Positions 37,722 through 45,628 of a DNA stretch of 64,000 bases are shown here, piece by piece. How positions within the stretch are numbered: the first letter of the stretch is position 1; the number at the start of each line of letters is the position of its first letter. The notes below the pieces were generated by a model that was given only the letters and a program-made list of their open reading frames with translations, had not been told where the DNA came from and did not search any database. This stretch comes from Deltaproteobacteria bacterium (GTDB lineage Bacteria; Myxococcota_A; Polyangia; DRWM01; JAAZOP01), in assembly GCA_016218765.1 (NCBI GenBank), contig JACRCZ010000009.1, positions 18,372-82,371 on the forward strand, in the 5' to 3' direction. Position numbers and translations under genes: made by a program.

Positions 37722-37724
37722 GCC

Positions 37725-39095
37725 TTGGCCCAGCAGAGCGGCAGGTACAGCTACTACGAAGAGACCCGGGCGCTCGAAGTCACCGACCGTCCGCGCAAGT
37801 TCCTCGAGGCGTTCGCCGCGGTCCTCGAGCACTCCAGCTACGGCATCGCCCTGGACGCGTACGCGCGTGTCGGCGCCAAGTGCAGCCGGTGCGCGGCGAG
37901 CTGCCAGCTCTACCAGGCGACCGGGGATCCCCGGGACATCCCCTGCCGCCGCTCGGAGCTGCTCCTGCGCGTCTACCGGCGCTACTTCACGTACGGCGGG
38001 ATGCTGCGCGCGCGGCTGTTCGCCGACTTCGCGCTCGACGACGCGGCCATCGACCGGATGGCCGAGGAGTTCTACCGCTGCACGGCGTGCCGACGCTGTA
38101 AGCTCACGTGCCCGTTCGGCGTCGATCACGGCCTCGTCACCCACCTGGCGCGCTACCTGCTGGCCGAGGTCGGCGTCGTTCCCAAGGCGCTCGTGGTCTC
38201 CGTTCGCGAGCAGCTCGCGGGCGTCGGCAACACCTCGGGCATCCCCGCGGCCGCGCTGCGCGACACCTGCGAGTTCCTCCACGACGAGCTCCAGGAGACG
38301 TACGGCGCCGATGTGCCGTTCCCGATCGACGTCGAAGGCGCGGAGCACGTGTTCTTCCCCGCGGTCTCCGACTACCTCCTGGAGCCCGACACCCTCATGG
38401 GCAACGCCGCCGTGATGCACGTCACGGGCGGCTCGTGGACGATCGGCACGGGCAACTTCGACGGCATCAACTACGGGCTGTTCTACAGCGACCGCATGAT
38501 GGAGCGGATTTGCAAGCGGGTGGGGGCCGAGGTGCGCCGCCTCAAGGGCCGCAAGGTGCTGGTCGGCGAGTGCGGCCACGCCACCCGCTCGGCCTGGCTC
38601 CTGCCCAACTTCCTCGGCGCCGACGCCCCGCCCGCCGTCGCCTTCCTCCAGTACACGTACCGCGCGCTCGCCGCGGGGAAGATCCCGCTCAAGCGGGAGA
38701 AGATCGCGGAGCGGCTCACCTACCACGACCCGTGCAACCTCGCGCGGGCCGGCAGGATCACGGAGGAGCCGCGGGAGATCCTCCAGGCGATCAGCGCCGA
38801 GTACGTCGAGATGACGCCGAACCGGTCGGAGAACTACTGCTGCGGCGGGGGCGGCGGCACGGTGTCGATCGACGAGATCCGCGCCTTCCGCACCAGGAAG
38901 ATGGGCAAGGCCAAGGCCGACCAGATCCGCGCCACCGGCGCGAAGCTCGTCGTGGCCCCCTGCGCCAACTGCAAGAAGCAGCTCAAGGAAGTCTGCGAGG
39001 ACAACGGCCTGGAGGACGTCCGCGTCGTCGGCCTGCACGACCTCCTCCTCAAGTGCATCGACTTCGGCGCCGCCGGCGGCAAGGGGAAGGAGTAG
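37725..39095 (+). CDS. HdrD/DsrK/HmcF-like iron-sulfur protein
   Basis: The 456-residue protein has two N-terminal [4Fe-4S] motifs (CSRCAASCQLYQATGDP and CTACRRCKLTCPFG) and a C-terminal CCG-type domain (HDPCNLARAG, NYCCGGGGG, APCANCKKQL). These are the hallmarks of the catalytic subunit that reduces or oxidises disulfides at a noncubane cluster in Hdr, Dsr and Hmc complexes, on the cytoplasmic side. A TTG start at 37725 is set by AAGGAG 8 bases upstream. It is followed by cytochrome b, ferredoxin and NrfD subunits, so the full module is membrane-bound. The thiol/disulfide partner is unknown. Confidence 0.92.
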   Translation: MAQQSGRYSYYEETRALEVTDRPRKFLEAFAAVLEHSSYGIALDAYARVGAKCSRCAASCQLYQATGDPRDIPCRRSELLLRVYRRYFTYGGMLRARLFADFALDDAAIDRMAEEFYRCTACRRCKLTCPFGVDHGLVTHLARYLLAEVGVVPKALVVSVREQLAGVGNTSGIPAAALRDTCEFLHDELQETYGADVPFPIDVEGAEHVFFPAVSDYLLEPDTLMGNAAVMHVTGGSWTIGTGNFDGINYGLFYSDRMMERICKRVGAEVRRLKGRKVLVGECGHATRSAWLLPNFLGADAPPAVAFLQYTYRALAAGKIPLKREKIAERLTYHDPCNLARAGRITEEPREILQAISAEYVEMTPNRSENYCCGGGGGTVSIDEIRAFRTRKMGKAKADQIRATGAKLVVAPCANCKKQLKEVCEDNGLEDVRVVGLHDLLLKCIDFGAAGGKGKE

Positions 39096-39103
39096 CTGAC
39101 ACC

Positions 39104-39805
39104 ATGGACGCCTGGCTGGACTGGGCCCGCGGGCCCGCGTTCGTCTTCTCGTTCGTGTTCCTGCTCCTGGGCCTCCTGCGCCACGTCGCGCTCACGGCGT
39201 GGGAGGTCGCGCACGTCTGGCGCCGCGCCGGCGACAGGAAGCTGCCGCTGGGCAAGCTCCTGCGTGCGACCCTCTTGTGGCTCGTCCCGTTCACCCGGCT
39301 GCGCCACCGCTTCTGGTTCGGCCTGACCTCCCTCGTCTTCCACGTCTGCATCCTCGTCGTGCCGGTCTTCCTCGCCGGCCACGTCGCCCTGTGGGCCCGG
39401 GGCCTCGGCCTCTCCTGGCCGGCCATCCCCAACGCCGTCGCCGATGCCCTGACGCTCCTCGCGGTCGTCACCGCCGTCCTGCTCCTCGGCCAGCGCGTCT
39501 TCTCCCGCGCCACGCGCTCGCTGTCCCGGGTCCAGGACTTCGCGTTGCCTCCGCTCGTCGCCGTCCCCTTCGCCACCGGTTTCCTCATGATGCATCCCGG
39601 CTGGAACCCCTTCGACTTCCAGGCGACCTTCTTCGTCCACGTCATGAGCGCCAACCTCCTCTTCGTGCTCACGCCGCTCACCAAGCTCAGCCACATGATC
39701 CTCATGCCCTCGACCCAGCTCGTCGCCGAGCTGGCCTGGCACTGGCCCGTCGATTCGGGCTCCGCCGTCGGCCGTGCGCTGGGGAAGGAGGGAGAGCCGG
39801 TATGA
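39104..39805 (+). CDS. Cytochrome b (DsrM/HmcE/NarI-like) membrane subunit
   Basis: The 233-residue protein has about 6 membrane spans and several membrane His residues suited to haem b ligation (LRHVALTAWEVAHVW, LVFHVCILVV, FVHVMSANLL, KLSHMILMP). It matches the gamma-type cytochrome b that anchors HdrD-like subunits and exchanges electrons with menaquinone. Start ATG lies 8 bases after the HdrD stop with AAGGAG overlapping it; its stop overlaps the ferredoxin start as ATGA. With the HdrD-like subunit it forms the DsrMK-type half of the complex. Confidence 0.88.
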   Translation: MDAWLDWARGPAFVFSFVFLLLGLLRHVALTAWEVAHVWRRAGDRKLPLGKLLRATLLWLVPFTRLRHRFWFGLTSLVFHVCILVVPVFLAGHVALWARGLGLSWPAIPNAVADALTLLAVVTAVLLLGQRVFSRATRSLSRVQDFALPPLVAVPFATGFLMMHPGWNPFDFQATFFVHVMSANLLFVLTPLTKLSHMILMPSTQLVAELAWHWPVDSGSAVGRALGKEGEPV

Positions 39806-40662
39806 CCGTCCCCAAGGCGATCCTCAACGACACCACCCGCTGCACCGGCTGCGAGAAGTGCGTCGCCGCCTGCAAGCGGGAGAACGGCCTGGGCCGCGAC
39901 CTCCCGCGCCGCTGGAAGCTGTGCATCGATGACCTCTCGTCCACGCGTCTGACGACCATCCAGCGCCGCGAGGACGGCCGGCCCGTGCGCCGCATGTGCC
40001 TGCACTGCCTCGAGCCCGCCTGCGTCTCGGCCTGCATCGTCGGCGCCCTCCGGAAGCGCCCCGACGGCCCCGTCGTCTACGACCGCGACCGCTGCATGGG
40101 CTGCCGCTACTGCATGATGGCCTGTCCCTTCGGCGTCCCGCGCTACGAGTGGGAAGAGCCCGTCCCGTACGTCAAGAAGTGCGTCCTCTGCCACCACCGC
40201 CTCGACCAGGGCAAGGTTCCCGCCTGCGTCGAGGCTTGCCCCGAGAAGGCGACGATCTTCGGCGACCGCGACGAGCTGCTGGCCGAGGCCGAGCGGCGCG
40301 TCCGCGGCGAGCCCGGGCGCTATCGCCCCGACGTTTTCGGGCGCGACGAGGTCGGCGGAACGTCCGTCCTCTACGTGTCCGATCTCGACCTGGGCTTCCT
40401 GGCCTGGAAGCCCGAGCTCGGGGCCGAGGCGCTGCCGGACCTCACCTGGGCGGCGCTGGGCAAGGTGCCGACGATCGTCCTGGTGATGGGCGGCCTCATG
40501 ACCGGCGCCTGGTGGCTCGTCGGCCGGCGCAACAAGCTCGCCGCCGAGGCCGCCGCGGCGAAGGAGAAGGAAGCGGCCGCGGCGAAGGAGAAGGGCGCCG
40601 GCGGCGGCGACCCGCCGTCCGCCGCTCCGCCGGCCGCCGCGCCGGAAGGGAGGAAGCCGTGA
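39802..40662 (+). CDS. DsrO/HybA-like ferredoxin subunit with C-terminal anchor
   Basis: The 286-residue protein carries four cysteine clusters typical of four [4Fe-4S] centres (CTGCEKCVAACKREN, CLHCLEPACVSACIVGAL, CMGCRYCMMACPFGVP, CVLCHHRLDQGKVPACVEAC). A C-terminal membrane helix follows (IVLVMGGLMTGAWWLVG), then an Ala/Lys-rich tail. There is no twin-arginine signal peptide, unlike many DsrO/HybA proteins, so the side of the membrane is uncertain. Overlaps with both neighbours (ATGA and GTGA). It should pass electrons between the NrfD/haem part and the membrane. Confidence 0.9.
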   Translation: MTVPKAILNDTTRCTGCEKCVAACKRENGLGRDLPRRWKLCIDDLSSTRLTTIQRREDGRPVRRMCLHCLEPACVSACIVGALRKRPDGPVVYDRDRCMGCRYCMMACPFGVPRYEWEEPVPYVKKCVLCHHRLDQGKVPACVEACPEKATIFGDRDELLAEAERRVRGEPGRYRPDVFGRDEVGGTSVLYVSDLDLGFLAWKPELGAEALPDLTWAALGKVPTIVLVMGGLMTGAWWLVGRRNKLAAEAAAAKEKEAAAAKEKGAGGGDPPSAAPPAAAPEGRKP

Positions 40663-42644
40663 CCCGACGCCTCACCGCGGTCAAGACCGCTCTCTGGCTC
40701 CTCGCCGGCGTGCTCGGCGTGCTCACCGCCGTCCGCTTCCTCCGCGGGCTGGGAGCGACCACCGCCCTCACCGACACGGCCCCCTGGGGCTTCTGGATCG
40801 CGTTCGACGTCATGAGCGGCGTGGCCCTGGCCGCCGGCGGCTTCGTCGTCGCGGCGACCGTCTACGTCTTCGGGCGCGAGCGCTACCGCGCCTTCGCCCG
40901 CCCGGCGATCCTCACCGCCTTCCTGGGCTACGCCGCCGTCGCCGTCGGCCTGCTCTACGACCTCGGCCTGCCCTGGCACATCCTGAACCCCGTCGCCCAT
41001 CCCCAGCACCACTCGGTCCTCTTCGAGGTCGCGATGTGCGTGATGCTCTACCTCACGGTGCTGTTCCTCGAGTTCAGCCCCGTCATCCTGGAGCACCCGC
41101 GCCTCCAGCGCCCGCTGCTCGCGCGCGTCCACCGCGCGCTCCAGAAGGTCACGATCCCGCTCGTCATCGCCGGCATCGTGCTCTCCACCCTGCACCAGTC
41201 CTCGCTGGGCTCGCTGTTCCTCATCGCGCCCTACCGCCTGCACCCGCTCTGGTACAGCCCGTACCTGTGGGTCCTCTTCTTCGTCTCCGCCGTGGCGCTC
41301 GGACTGGCGATGGTCATGGCCGAGTCGTTCTTCTCGGCGTGGCTCTTCGGCCACAAGCCACGGCGCGAGCTCCTGGGCAACCTGGGGCGCGCGGCCTCGG
41401 TCGTCCTGCTGCTCTACGCCGCGCTGCGCCTGGGCGACCTCGCGGCCCGGGGCAAGCTCGACCTCGCCCTGCAGCCCACGGGCCACGCGGCATTGTTCTG
41501 GTTCGAGCTGGGGGTGAGCGCGCTCCTGCCCGCCGTGCTGCTCCAGTCCGGCCGCGTGCGCGCCGGTTCCGGCGGGCTCTTCGGCTCGGCCGCGCTGATC
41601 GTGCTGGGGATGATCGGCTACCGCTTCGACGTGTGCATCGTCGCCTTCGCCCGGCCGGAGGACATGCCGTACTTCCCGAGCTGGACGGAGATCGCGGTGA
41701 GCGTCGGGATCGTCGCCGCCGCGATGCTCGTCTTCATCTTCTTCGTCGAGCACCTGCGCGTCTACCCGCCGGAGGAGCACGGGCCGGCGGAGCCGCGCCC
41801 GCGCCCGGACCCCGGTACCGTGCGCCCGCTGCTCGCCGGCCCCGCCGCCGCGCCCCGCCGCTACTCGCTGGTCGCCGTCCTCGGCGCCGCGCTCGCCGTC
41901 GCCCTCCTCCCCGCCGGGGCCCTCTTCGGCGACCAGGTCGCGCGAACGCCCGTCGCCGGTCCGCGGACGCTGGACGCGATCCGCGTGGCGGTCGACGGCC
42001 GGCCCGACGACCTGGTCCTGGCCGCGGAGCCGGCGCGGCAGGCCCCGGACGGCATGCCCGCCCGCGCGCTGCTGCTCGACGCCGATCGCGACGGCCGCAC
42101 CGTGCTCTTCGACCACGACGCGCACGTCGAGCGCGCGGGCGGCGAGACGTCCTGCGGGAGCTGCCACCACCAGAACCTCCCCTTCGATCGCGCCTCGTCC
42201 TGCGGCTCGTGCCACGCCGACATGTTCCTCGTCTCCGACACCTTCCGGCACGAGAGCCACGTCGGGCATCTCGGCGGCAACGCGGGCTGCGCGCGGTGCC
42301 ACGACGGCGGCGAGGGGGCGAAGACGCGGGAGAAGGCCCGGGCCTGCGACGACTGTCATTCCGACATGCTGGTCCCCGGCGCGGTCGTCCGTCCGCGCCC
42401 CGGCGGGCTCGACGGCCGGGCCGTAGGCTACATGGACGCGGTGCACGGGTTGTGCGTGGCCTGCCACGAGCGGGAGGTCGCCCTGCGGCCCGGCGAGCTT
42501 CCGGCGAGCCTCGCCGACTGCGGTACGTGCCACGGGCGCGAGGACCCGGCGCGGCTGCGGCGGCTCGGCCCCTACGCCGCCGCGGACGTCCGCCGCGCCG
42601 CGCCGCCGCCGGGAGCGGCCGCGGTTCCGGGGCCGTCCGAATGA
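40659..42644 (+). CDS. NrfD/HybB-like quinone protein fused to a six-haem cytochrome c domain
   Basis: The 661-residue protein has residues 1-385 with about 9-10 membrane spans in the NrfD/PsrC pattern (DTAPWGFWIAFDVMSGVALA, GLPWHILNPVAHPQHHSVLF, LHQSSLGSLF). After another hydrophobic segment near 410, a periplasmic domain carries six CxxCH haem sites (CGSCH twice, CARCH, CDDCH, CVACH, CGTCH) with extra His for bis-histidine ligation. In DsrMKJOP the NrfD (DsrP) and cytochrome (DsrJ) are separate; here they are one chain. The GTG at 40659 with GGGAGG overlaps the ferredoxin stop. The protein links the quinone pool to periplasmic electron carriers. Confidence 0.9.
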   Translation: MTRRLTAVKTALWLLAGVLGVLTAVRFLRGLGATTALTDTAPWGFWIAFDVMSGVALAAGGFVVAATVYVFGRERYRAFARPAILTAFLGYAAVAVGLLYDLGLPWHILNPVAHPQHHSVLFEVAMCVMLYLTVLFLEFSPVILEHPRLQRPLLARVHRALQKVTIPLVIAGIVLSTLHQSSLGSLFLIAPYRLHPLWYSPYLWVLFFVSAVALGLAMVMAESFFSAWLFGHKPRRELLGNLGRAASVVLLLYAALRLGDLAARGKLDLALQPTGHAALFWFELGVSALLPAVLLQSGRVRAGSGGLFGSAALIVLGMIGYRFDVCIVAFARPEDMPYFPSWTEIAVSVGIVAAAMLVFIFFVEHLRVYPPEEHGPAEPRPRPDPGTVRPLLAGPAAAPRRYSLVAVLGAALAVALLPAGALFGDQVARTPVAGPRTLDAIRVAVDGRPDDLVLAAEPARQAPDGMPARALLLDADRDGRTVLFDHDAHVERAGGETSCGSCHHQNLPFDRASSCGSCHADMFLVSDTFRHESHVGHLGGNAGCARCHDGGEGAKTREKARACDDCHSDMLVPGAVVRPRPGGLDGRAVGYMDAVHGLCVACHEREVALRPGELPASLADCGTCHGREDPARLRRLGPYAAADVRRAAPPPGAAAVPGPSE

Positions 42645-43786
42645 AGGACGTCCGCCGCTGGATCCGCGTCCACCTGTGGGACGAGGTCCCGGTGCGGATC
42701 TGCGTCATCGATCGCGACTTCCGCATCGTCACCGCTAACCGCGCCTTCGGCCGGGAGCTGGGACGCTGGTACCGCCGCCCGTGCCACGTCGTCCTGCGCG
42801 GTCGCGACGCCCCGTGCTCGCCGTGCTCCGCGGTGGCGTGCTTCCGGGACGGCCGCATCCGCAACGTCGAGGAGCAGGGGGTGCCGCGCGACGGCGCCCC
42901 CACGTGGTACTACTGCCAGATGATCCCGATGGTCCGTCCCAACGGGGCCATTCCCTACATCGTCGAGATGTCGACCGACATCACCGCGATCAAGCGCCTC
43001 GAGCACGGGAAGATCGAGGCGGAGCGCCTAGCCGCCGTGGGCCAGACGGTCGCCGGGCTCGCCCACGGCATCAAAAACGTCCTCATGGGCCTGGACGGGG
43101 GCATGTACGTCGTCCGCTCGGGCCTGGAGCGCGGCGACGCGGGGCGCATCGCGCAGGGCTGGCAGATGCTCGAGGGCAACGTCGCGCGGATCGGCACCTT
43201 CGTGCGGGACTTCCTCGAGTTCGCCCGCGGGCGCGTGCCCCGCGTGCAGCTCGTCGAGCCCAACGCGGTCGTGCGCGACGTCGTCGCCTCCTTCGCGGAG
43301 GCGGCCCGCCGGGCCGGAATCGCCCTGCGCGCGGACCTCGAGCCCGACGTCGGGTCGGCGATGATGGATCCCGACGGCCTGCACACCTGCCTCGCCAACC
43401 TCGTCTCCAACGCCCTGGACGCCTGCCAGGTCAGCGACAAGGCCCGCCGGCACGTCTGGGTCACCACCGCGGACCGCGCCGGCGTGCTGGTGATCGAGGT
43501 CTCCGACGACGGCGCGGGCATGGACTACGATGTCCAGAAGAAGGCCTTCTCCACCTTCTTCAGCACCAAGGCCGTCGGCAAGGGCACCGGACTCGGCCTG
43601 CTCACCACGCGCAAGATCGCACAGGAACACGGCGGCCGGGTGTCCTTCGAGACGAGGGAAGGGAAAGGCTCCGTGGTCCGACTCGAGTTCCCCCGCGACC
43701 GGCTGCCCCGGCTCGAGCCCGAGGCCGCGACGGACGCCGGGACCACCGCCGCGCCGCGCCCGCCGCGCCGCGCCTCCGGGAGGTGA
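42641..43786 (+). CDS. Cytosolic PAS histidine kinase in the redox-complex operon
   Basis: This 381-residue protein has a PAS domain (about 15-115) with a cysteine cluster (CHVVLRGRDAPCSPCSAVAC) that could bind metal or sense redox. The phospho-acceptor is His142 in GLAHGIKNVLMG, followed by N box LANLVSNALDACQ, DDGAGMD, FSTFFSTKAVGKG and GTGLGLLT. There are no membrane helices. Start ATG overlaps the NrfD-cytochrome stop as ATGA, so the sensor is made with the complex. Two receiver genes follow and are its probable partners. Confidence 0.88.
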   Translation: MKDVRRWIRVHLWDEVPVRICVIDRDFRIVTANRAFGRELGRWYRRPCHVVLRGRDAPCSPCSAVACFRDGRIRNVEEQGVPRDGAPTWYYCQMIPMVRPNGAIPYIVEMSTDITAIKRLEHGKIEAERLAAVGQTVAGLAHGIKNVLMGLDGGMYVVRSGLERGDAGRIAQGWQMLEGNVARIGTFVRDFLEFARGRVPRVQLVEPNAVVRDVVASFAEAARRAGIALRADLEPDVGSAMMDPDGLHTCLANLVSNALDACQVSDKARRHVWVTTADRAGVLVIEVSDDGAGMDYDVQKKAFSTFFSTKAVGKGTGLGLLTTRKIAQEHGGRVSFETREGKGSVVRLEFPRDRLPRLEPEAATDAGTTAAPRPPRRASGR

Positions 43787-43790
43787 CGCC

Positions 43791-44315
43791 ATGGTTGAGC
43801 CCGCGGACAAGCTGATCCTGGTCGTCGATGACGAGCCGAACGTGCGCGAGTACCTGCGCGCGATCCTCGAGGACGCCGGCTTCCGGGTGCTCGTCGCCGG
43901 CGACGGCGAGGAAGCGCTCCGGCTCATCAAGTCGAAGAAGCCGGACTTCATCTCGCTCGACCTCGTCATGCCGCGCAAGTCGGGCCACCGCCTGCTCTAC
44001 GAGCTGCGGCGCAGCAAGGAGCTGTCCCGCATCCCCGTCCTGGTCGTCACCGCCCACGCCCGGGACGACCTCGGCAAGAACGACATCAAGGACCTGCTCG
44101 ACAACCGCATCATGTCCGGACCGGGCACCTACCTCGAGAAGCCGGTCAACCCCCGGACCTACGTCGATGCCATCCGCCGCGCCCTGGGCCTCCCCCTGTC
44201 GCCGCCGGCCGACGAACGCGTCGATCTGGCCGAACAGATCCGCAAGGGCCTGACCGGAGCCAGCCCCGACGCGCTGCGGCAGGCGTTGCAGGCGTTGCAG
44301 AAGAAGGGCGGCTGA
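43791..44315 (+). CDS. Response regulator, receiver with C-terminal helix
   Basis: The 174-residue receiver domain has VDDEP near 12-16, Asp57 in ISLDLVMPRKSG, VTAHARDDLGK and YLEKPVNP, followed by a helical tail (EQIRKGLTGASPDALRQALQ). It has no DNA-binding domain. The ATG has GGGAGG and lies 4 bases after the kinase stop. It is probably phosphorylated by the PAS kinase upstream and may regulate the redox complex by contact. Confidence 0.87.
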   Translation: MVEPADKLILVVDDEPNVREYLRAILEDAGFRVLVAGDGEEALRLIKSKKPDFISLDLVMPRKSGHRLLYELRRSKELSRIPVLVVTAHARDDLGKNDIKDLLDNRIMSGPGTYLEKPVNPRTYVDAIRRALGLPLSPPADERVDLAEQIRKGLTGASPDALRQALQALQKKGG

Positions 44316-44365
44316 ACGGTGCGGTGGAGCGGTAGAGCGGTGGCGGGGACCCTGGGAGGCGAATC

Positions 44366-44767
44366 ATGTCCACGGTACCGAAGAAAGTGCTGGTTGTTGA
44401 CGATGAGCCCGATGTGGTGACGTACCTGGAGACGCTGCTCCGGGACAACGGCTACGCCACGATCGGGGCGGCGAACGGCCAGGAGGGGATGGAGAAGCTG
44501 CGCGCGGAGCGCCCCGACCTCGTCTGCCTCGACATCACGATGCCGGTCGAGTCCGGCATCCGCTTCTACCGCGACCTCCGGTCCGATCCCGCGCTGTCCG
44601 GGATCCCGGTGATCGTGGTCACCGCGGTGACCGGCCATGGTGCGGACCCGGCCCCCTTCCGCAACTTCCTCGGCACCCGCAGGCAGTTCCCCCCGCCCGA
44701 GGGCTTCTTCTCCAAGCCGATCGACCGCGACAAATTCCTCGCCGCCGTCAAGAGCGTCCTGGGCTGA
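44366..44767 (+). CDS. Response regulator, receiver only
   Basis: The 133-residue receiver has VDDEP, Asp56 in LVCLDITMPVESG, VTAVTGHG and FFSKPIDRDKF. An insertion between strands 4 and 5 (DPAPFRNFLGTRRQFPPPEG) is longer than usual. It lies 50 bases after the previous receiver, separated by a GCGGTGGAGCGGTAG-type repeat, and is the last gene of the redox operon. Start ATG follows GGGAGG. Confidence 0.87.
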   Translation: MSTVPKKVLVVDDEPDVVTYLETLLRDNGYATIGAANGQEGMEKLRAERPDLVCLDITMPVESGIRFYRDLRSDPALSGIPVIVVTAVTGHGADPAPFRNFLGTRRQFPPPEGFFSKPIDRDKFLAAVKSVLG

Positions 44768-44785
44768 CCGGCCGTCACACGCGCT

Positions 44786-45187
44786 CTACCAGACCACCTC
44801 GACACACGAATCGCGGATCCGCGCGTCACGGGTCACCAGCGGCAGCCCCAGGTGCAGTGCGGTAGCCGTAATGATCCGGTCCGGCATGTCGGGAACCTGG
44901 TTGCGCGACACTCGCGGCAACGCATCGGCAACGCCCCGATCAAGCGGTGCGAGCTCGAAGCCGGACTCGGAGTCGTCCAGGTGGTGGAGGACACGGTGGC
45001 GAACCACCGCGGGAAGCCGGCCCTTTTCGGTCAGGTAGACGAGTTCCACCAAGCAAATGGTCGGCAGGTGCAGGGGGGATCCTTCGCCAACAGCGGAGCG
45101 CATGCGCTCCCGTGCGGTGCTCGAGAGCAGGGGCGACCCGAGGACGAACCACACCATGGAGTGAGTCTCAAGCACCAATCCGGCCAT
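44786..45187 (-). CDS. VapC-type PIN-domain toxin
   Basis: The 133-residue PIN domain protein has N-terminal LVLETHSMVWFVLGS, middle CLVELVYLTEKGRL and C-terminal DMPDRIITATALHLGLPLVT with TRDARI. The first catalytic acid, normally Asp in LDTH, is Glu (LETH); the others are present, so activity may be retained or altered. VapC toxins are RNases that usually cut initiator tRNA or rRNA. The ATG shares one base with the antitoxin stop (TGATG), a typical toxin-antitoxin arrangement. Confidence 0.87.
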   Translation of the reverse strand: MAGLVLETHSMVWFVLGSPLLSSTARERMRSAVGEGSPLHLPTICLVELVYLTEKGRLPAVVRHRVLHHLDDSESGFELAPLDRGVADALPRVSRNQVPDMPDRIITATALHLGLPLVTRDARIRDSCVEVVW

Positions 45188-45411
45188 CAGATGTCCTCGC
45201 GCGGGAAGTCTCCCCACATCTCGCGACGCGCCTGCGCGATGTCCTCTTCCGTGATGTCGATCCCCAGGTCCGCGCACAGTCCTTCCGGGCTTCGCAACGG
45301 CTTCTTCCCGCGGGCTCGCGCCCGCACGAACTCCACGAAGTCGAGCACCTCCTGCTGCTTCTCCGGCGGCAGTTCCTTGGCCCGCTCGGCGATCATCTCC
45401 CACGTCGTCAT
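45187..45411 (-). CDS. DUF2281-type antitoxin
   Basis: This 74-residue protein has MIAERAKELPPEKQQEVLDF and VEFVRARARG, the DUF2281 signature found before PIN toxins, followed by a C-terminal toxin-binding region (ITEEDIAQARREMWGDFPRE). The ATG at 45411 is chosen by homology to the family start; upstream sequence is noncoding. It is cotranslated with the PIN toxin and should neutralise it and repress the operon. Confidence 0.87.
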   Translation of the reverse strand: MTTWEMIAERAKELPPEKQQEVLDFVEFVRARARGKKPLRSPEGLCADLGIDITEEDIAQARREMWGDFPREDI

Positions 45412-45536
45412 GTCACGCCTCCTGCCCGCGCCACACCCTGCCAGTGTAGGCCCGGGGCGGCGCCCCTTCAACCGCCGACTTGGTCTCTTGGGGACGTCGT
45501 CCGTCGCGCCGCTCTGGCCCGGTCCCCCGTTCCCCC

Positions 45537-45567
45537 GGAATCGGTGTCCTTCGGTGGTTTCTTCCCT
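45537..45567 (-). repeat. Dispersed intergenic repeat, copy B
   Basis: The minus-strand sequence GGAAGAAACCACCGAAGGAC with ACCGATTCC matches copy A at 33318-33350 with a few substitutions and one shorter unit. It lies in the 217-base gap between the antitoxin and glgP, next to a GTTCCCCC run of the other repeat class. Confidence 0.55.
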
Positions 45568-45628
45568 CCGCCCTTCCGCCCTCCTCCCCGTGTGACGTAT
45601 GCTCCGCGGAACCCTGGAGGTGAACGCC

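Noticed and set aside
42112-42570. Separate cytochrome c gene
   Set aside because: The frame is continuous with the NrfD part, with no ribosome site or start codon of its own, so it is a fusion.
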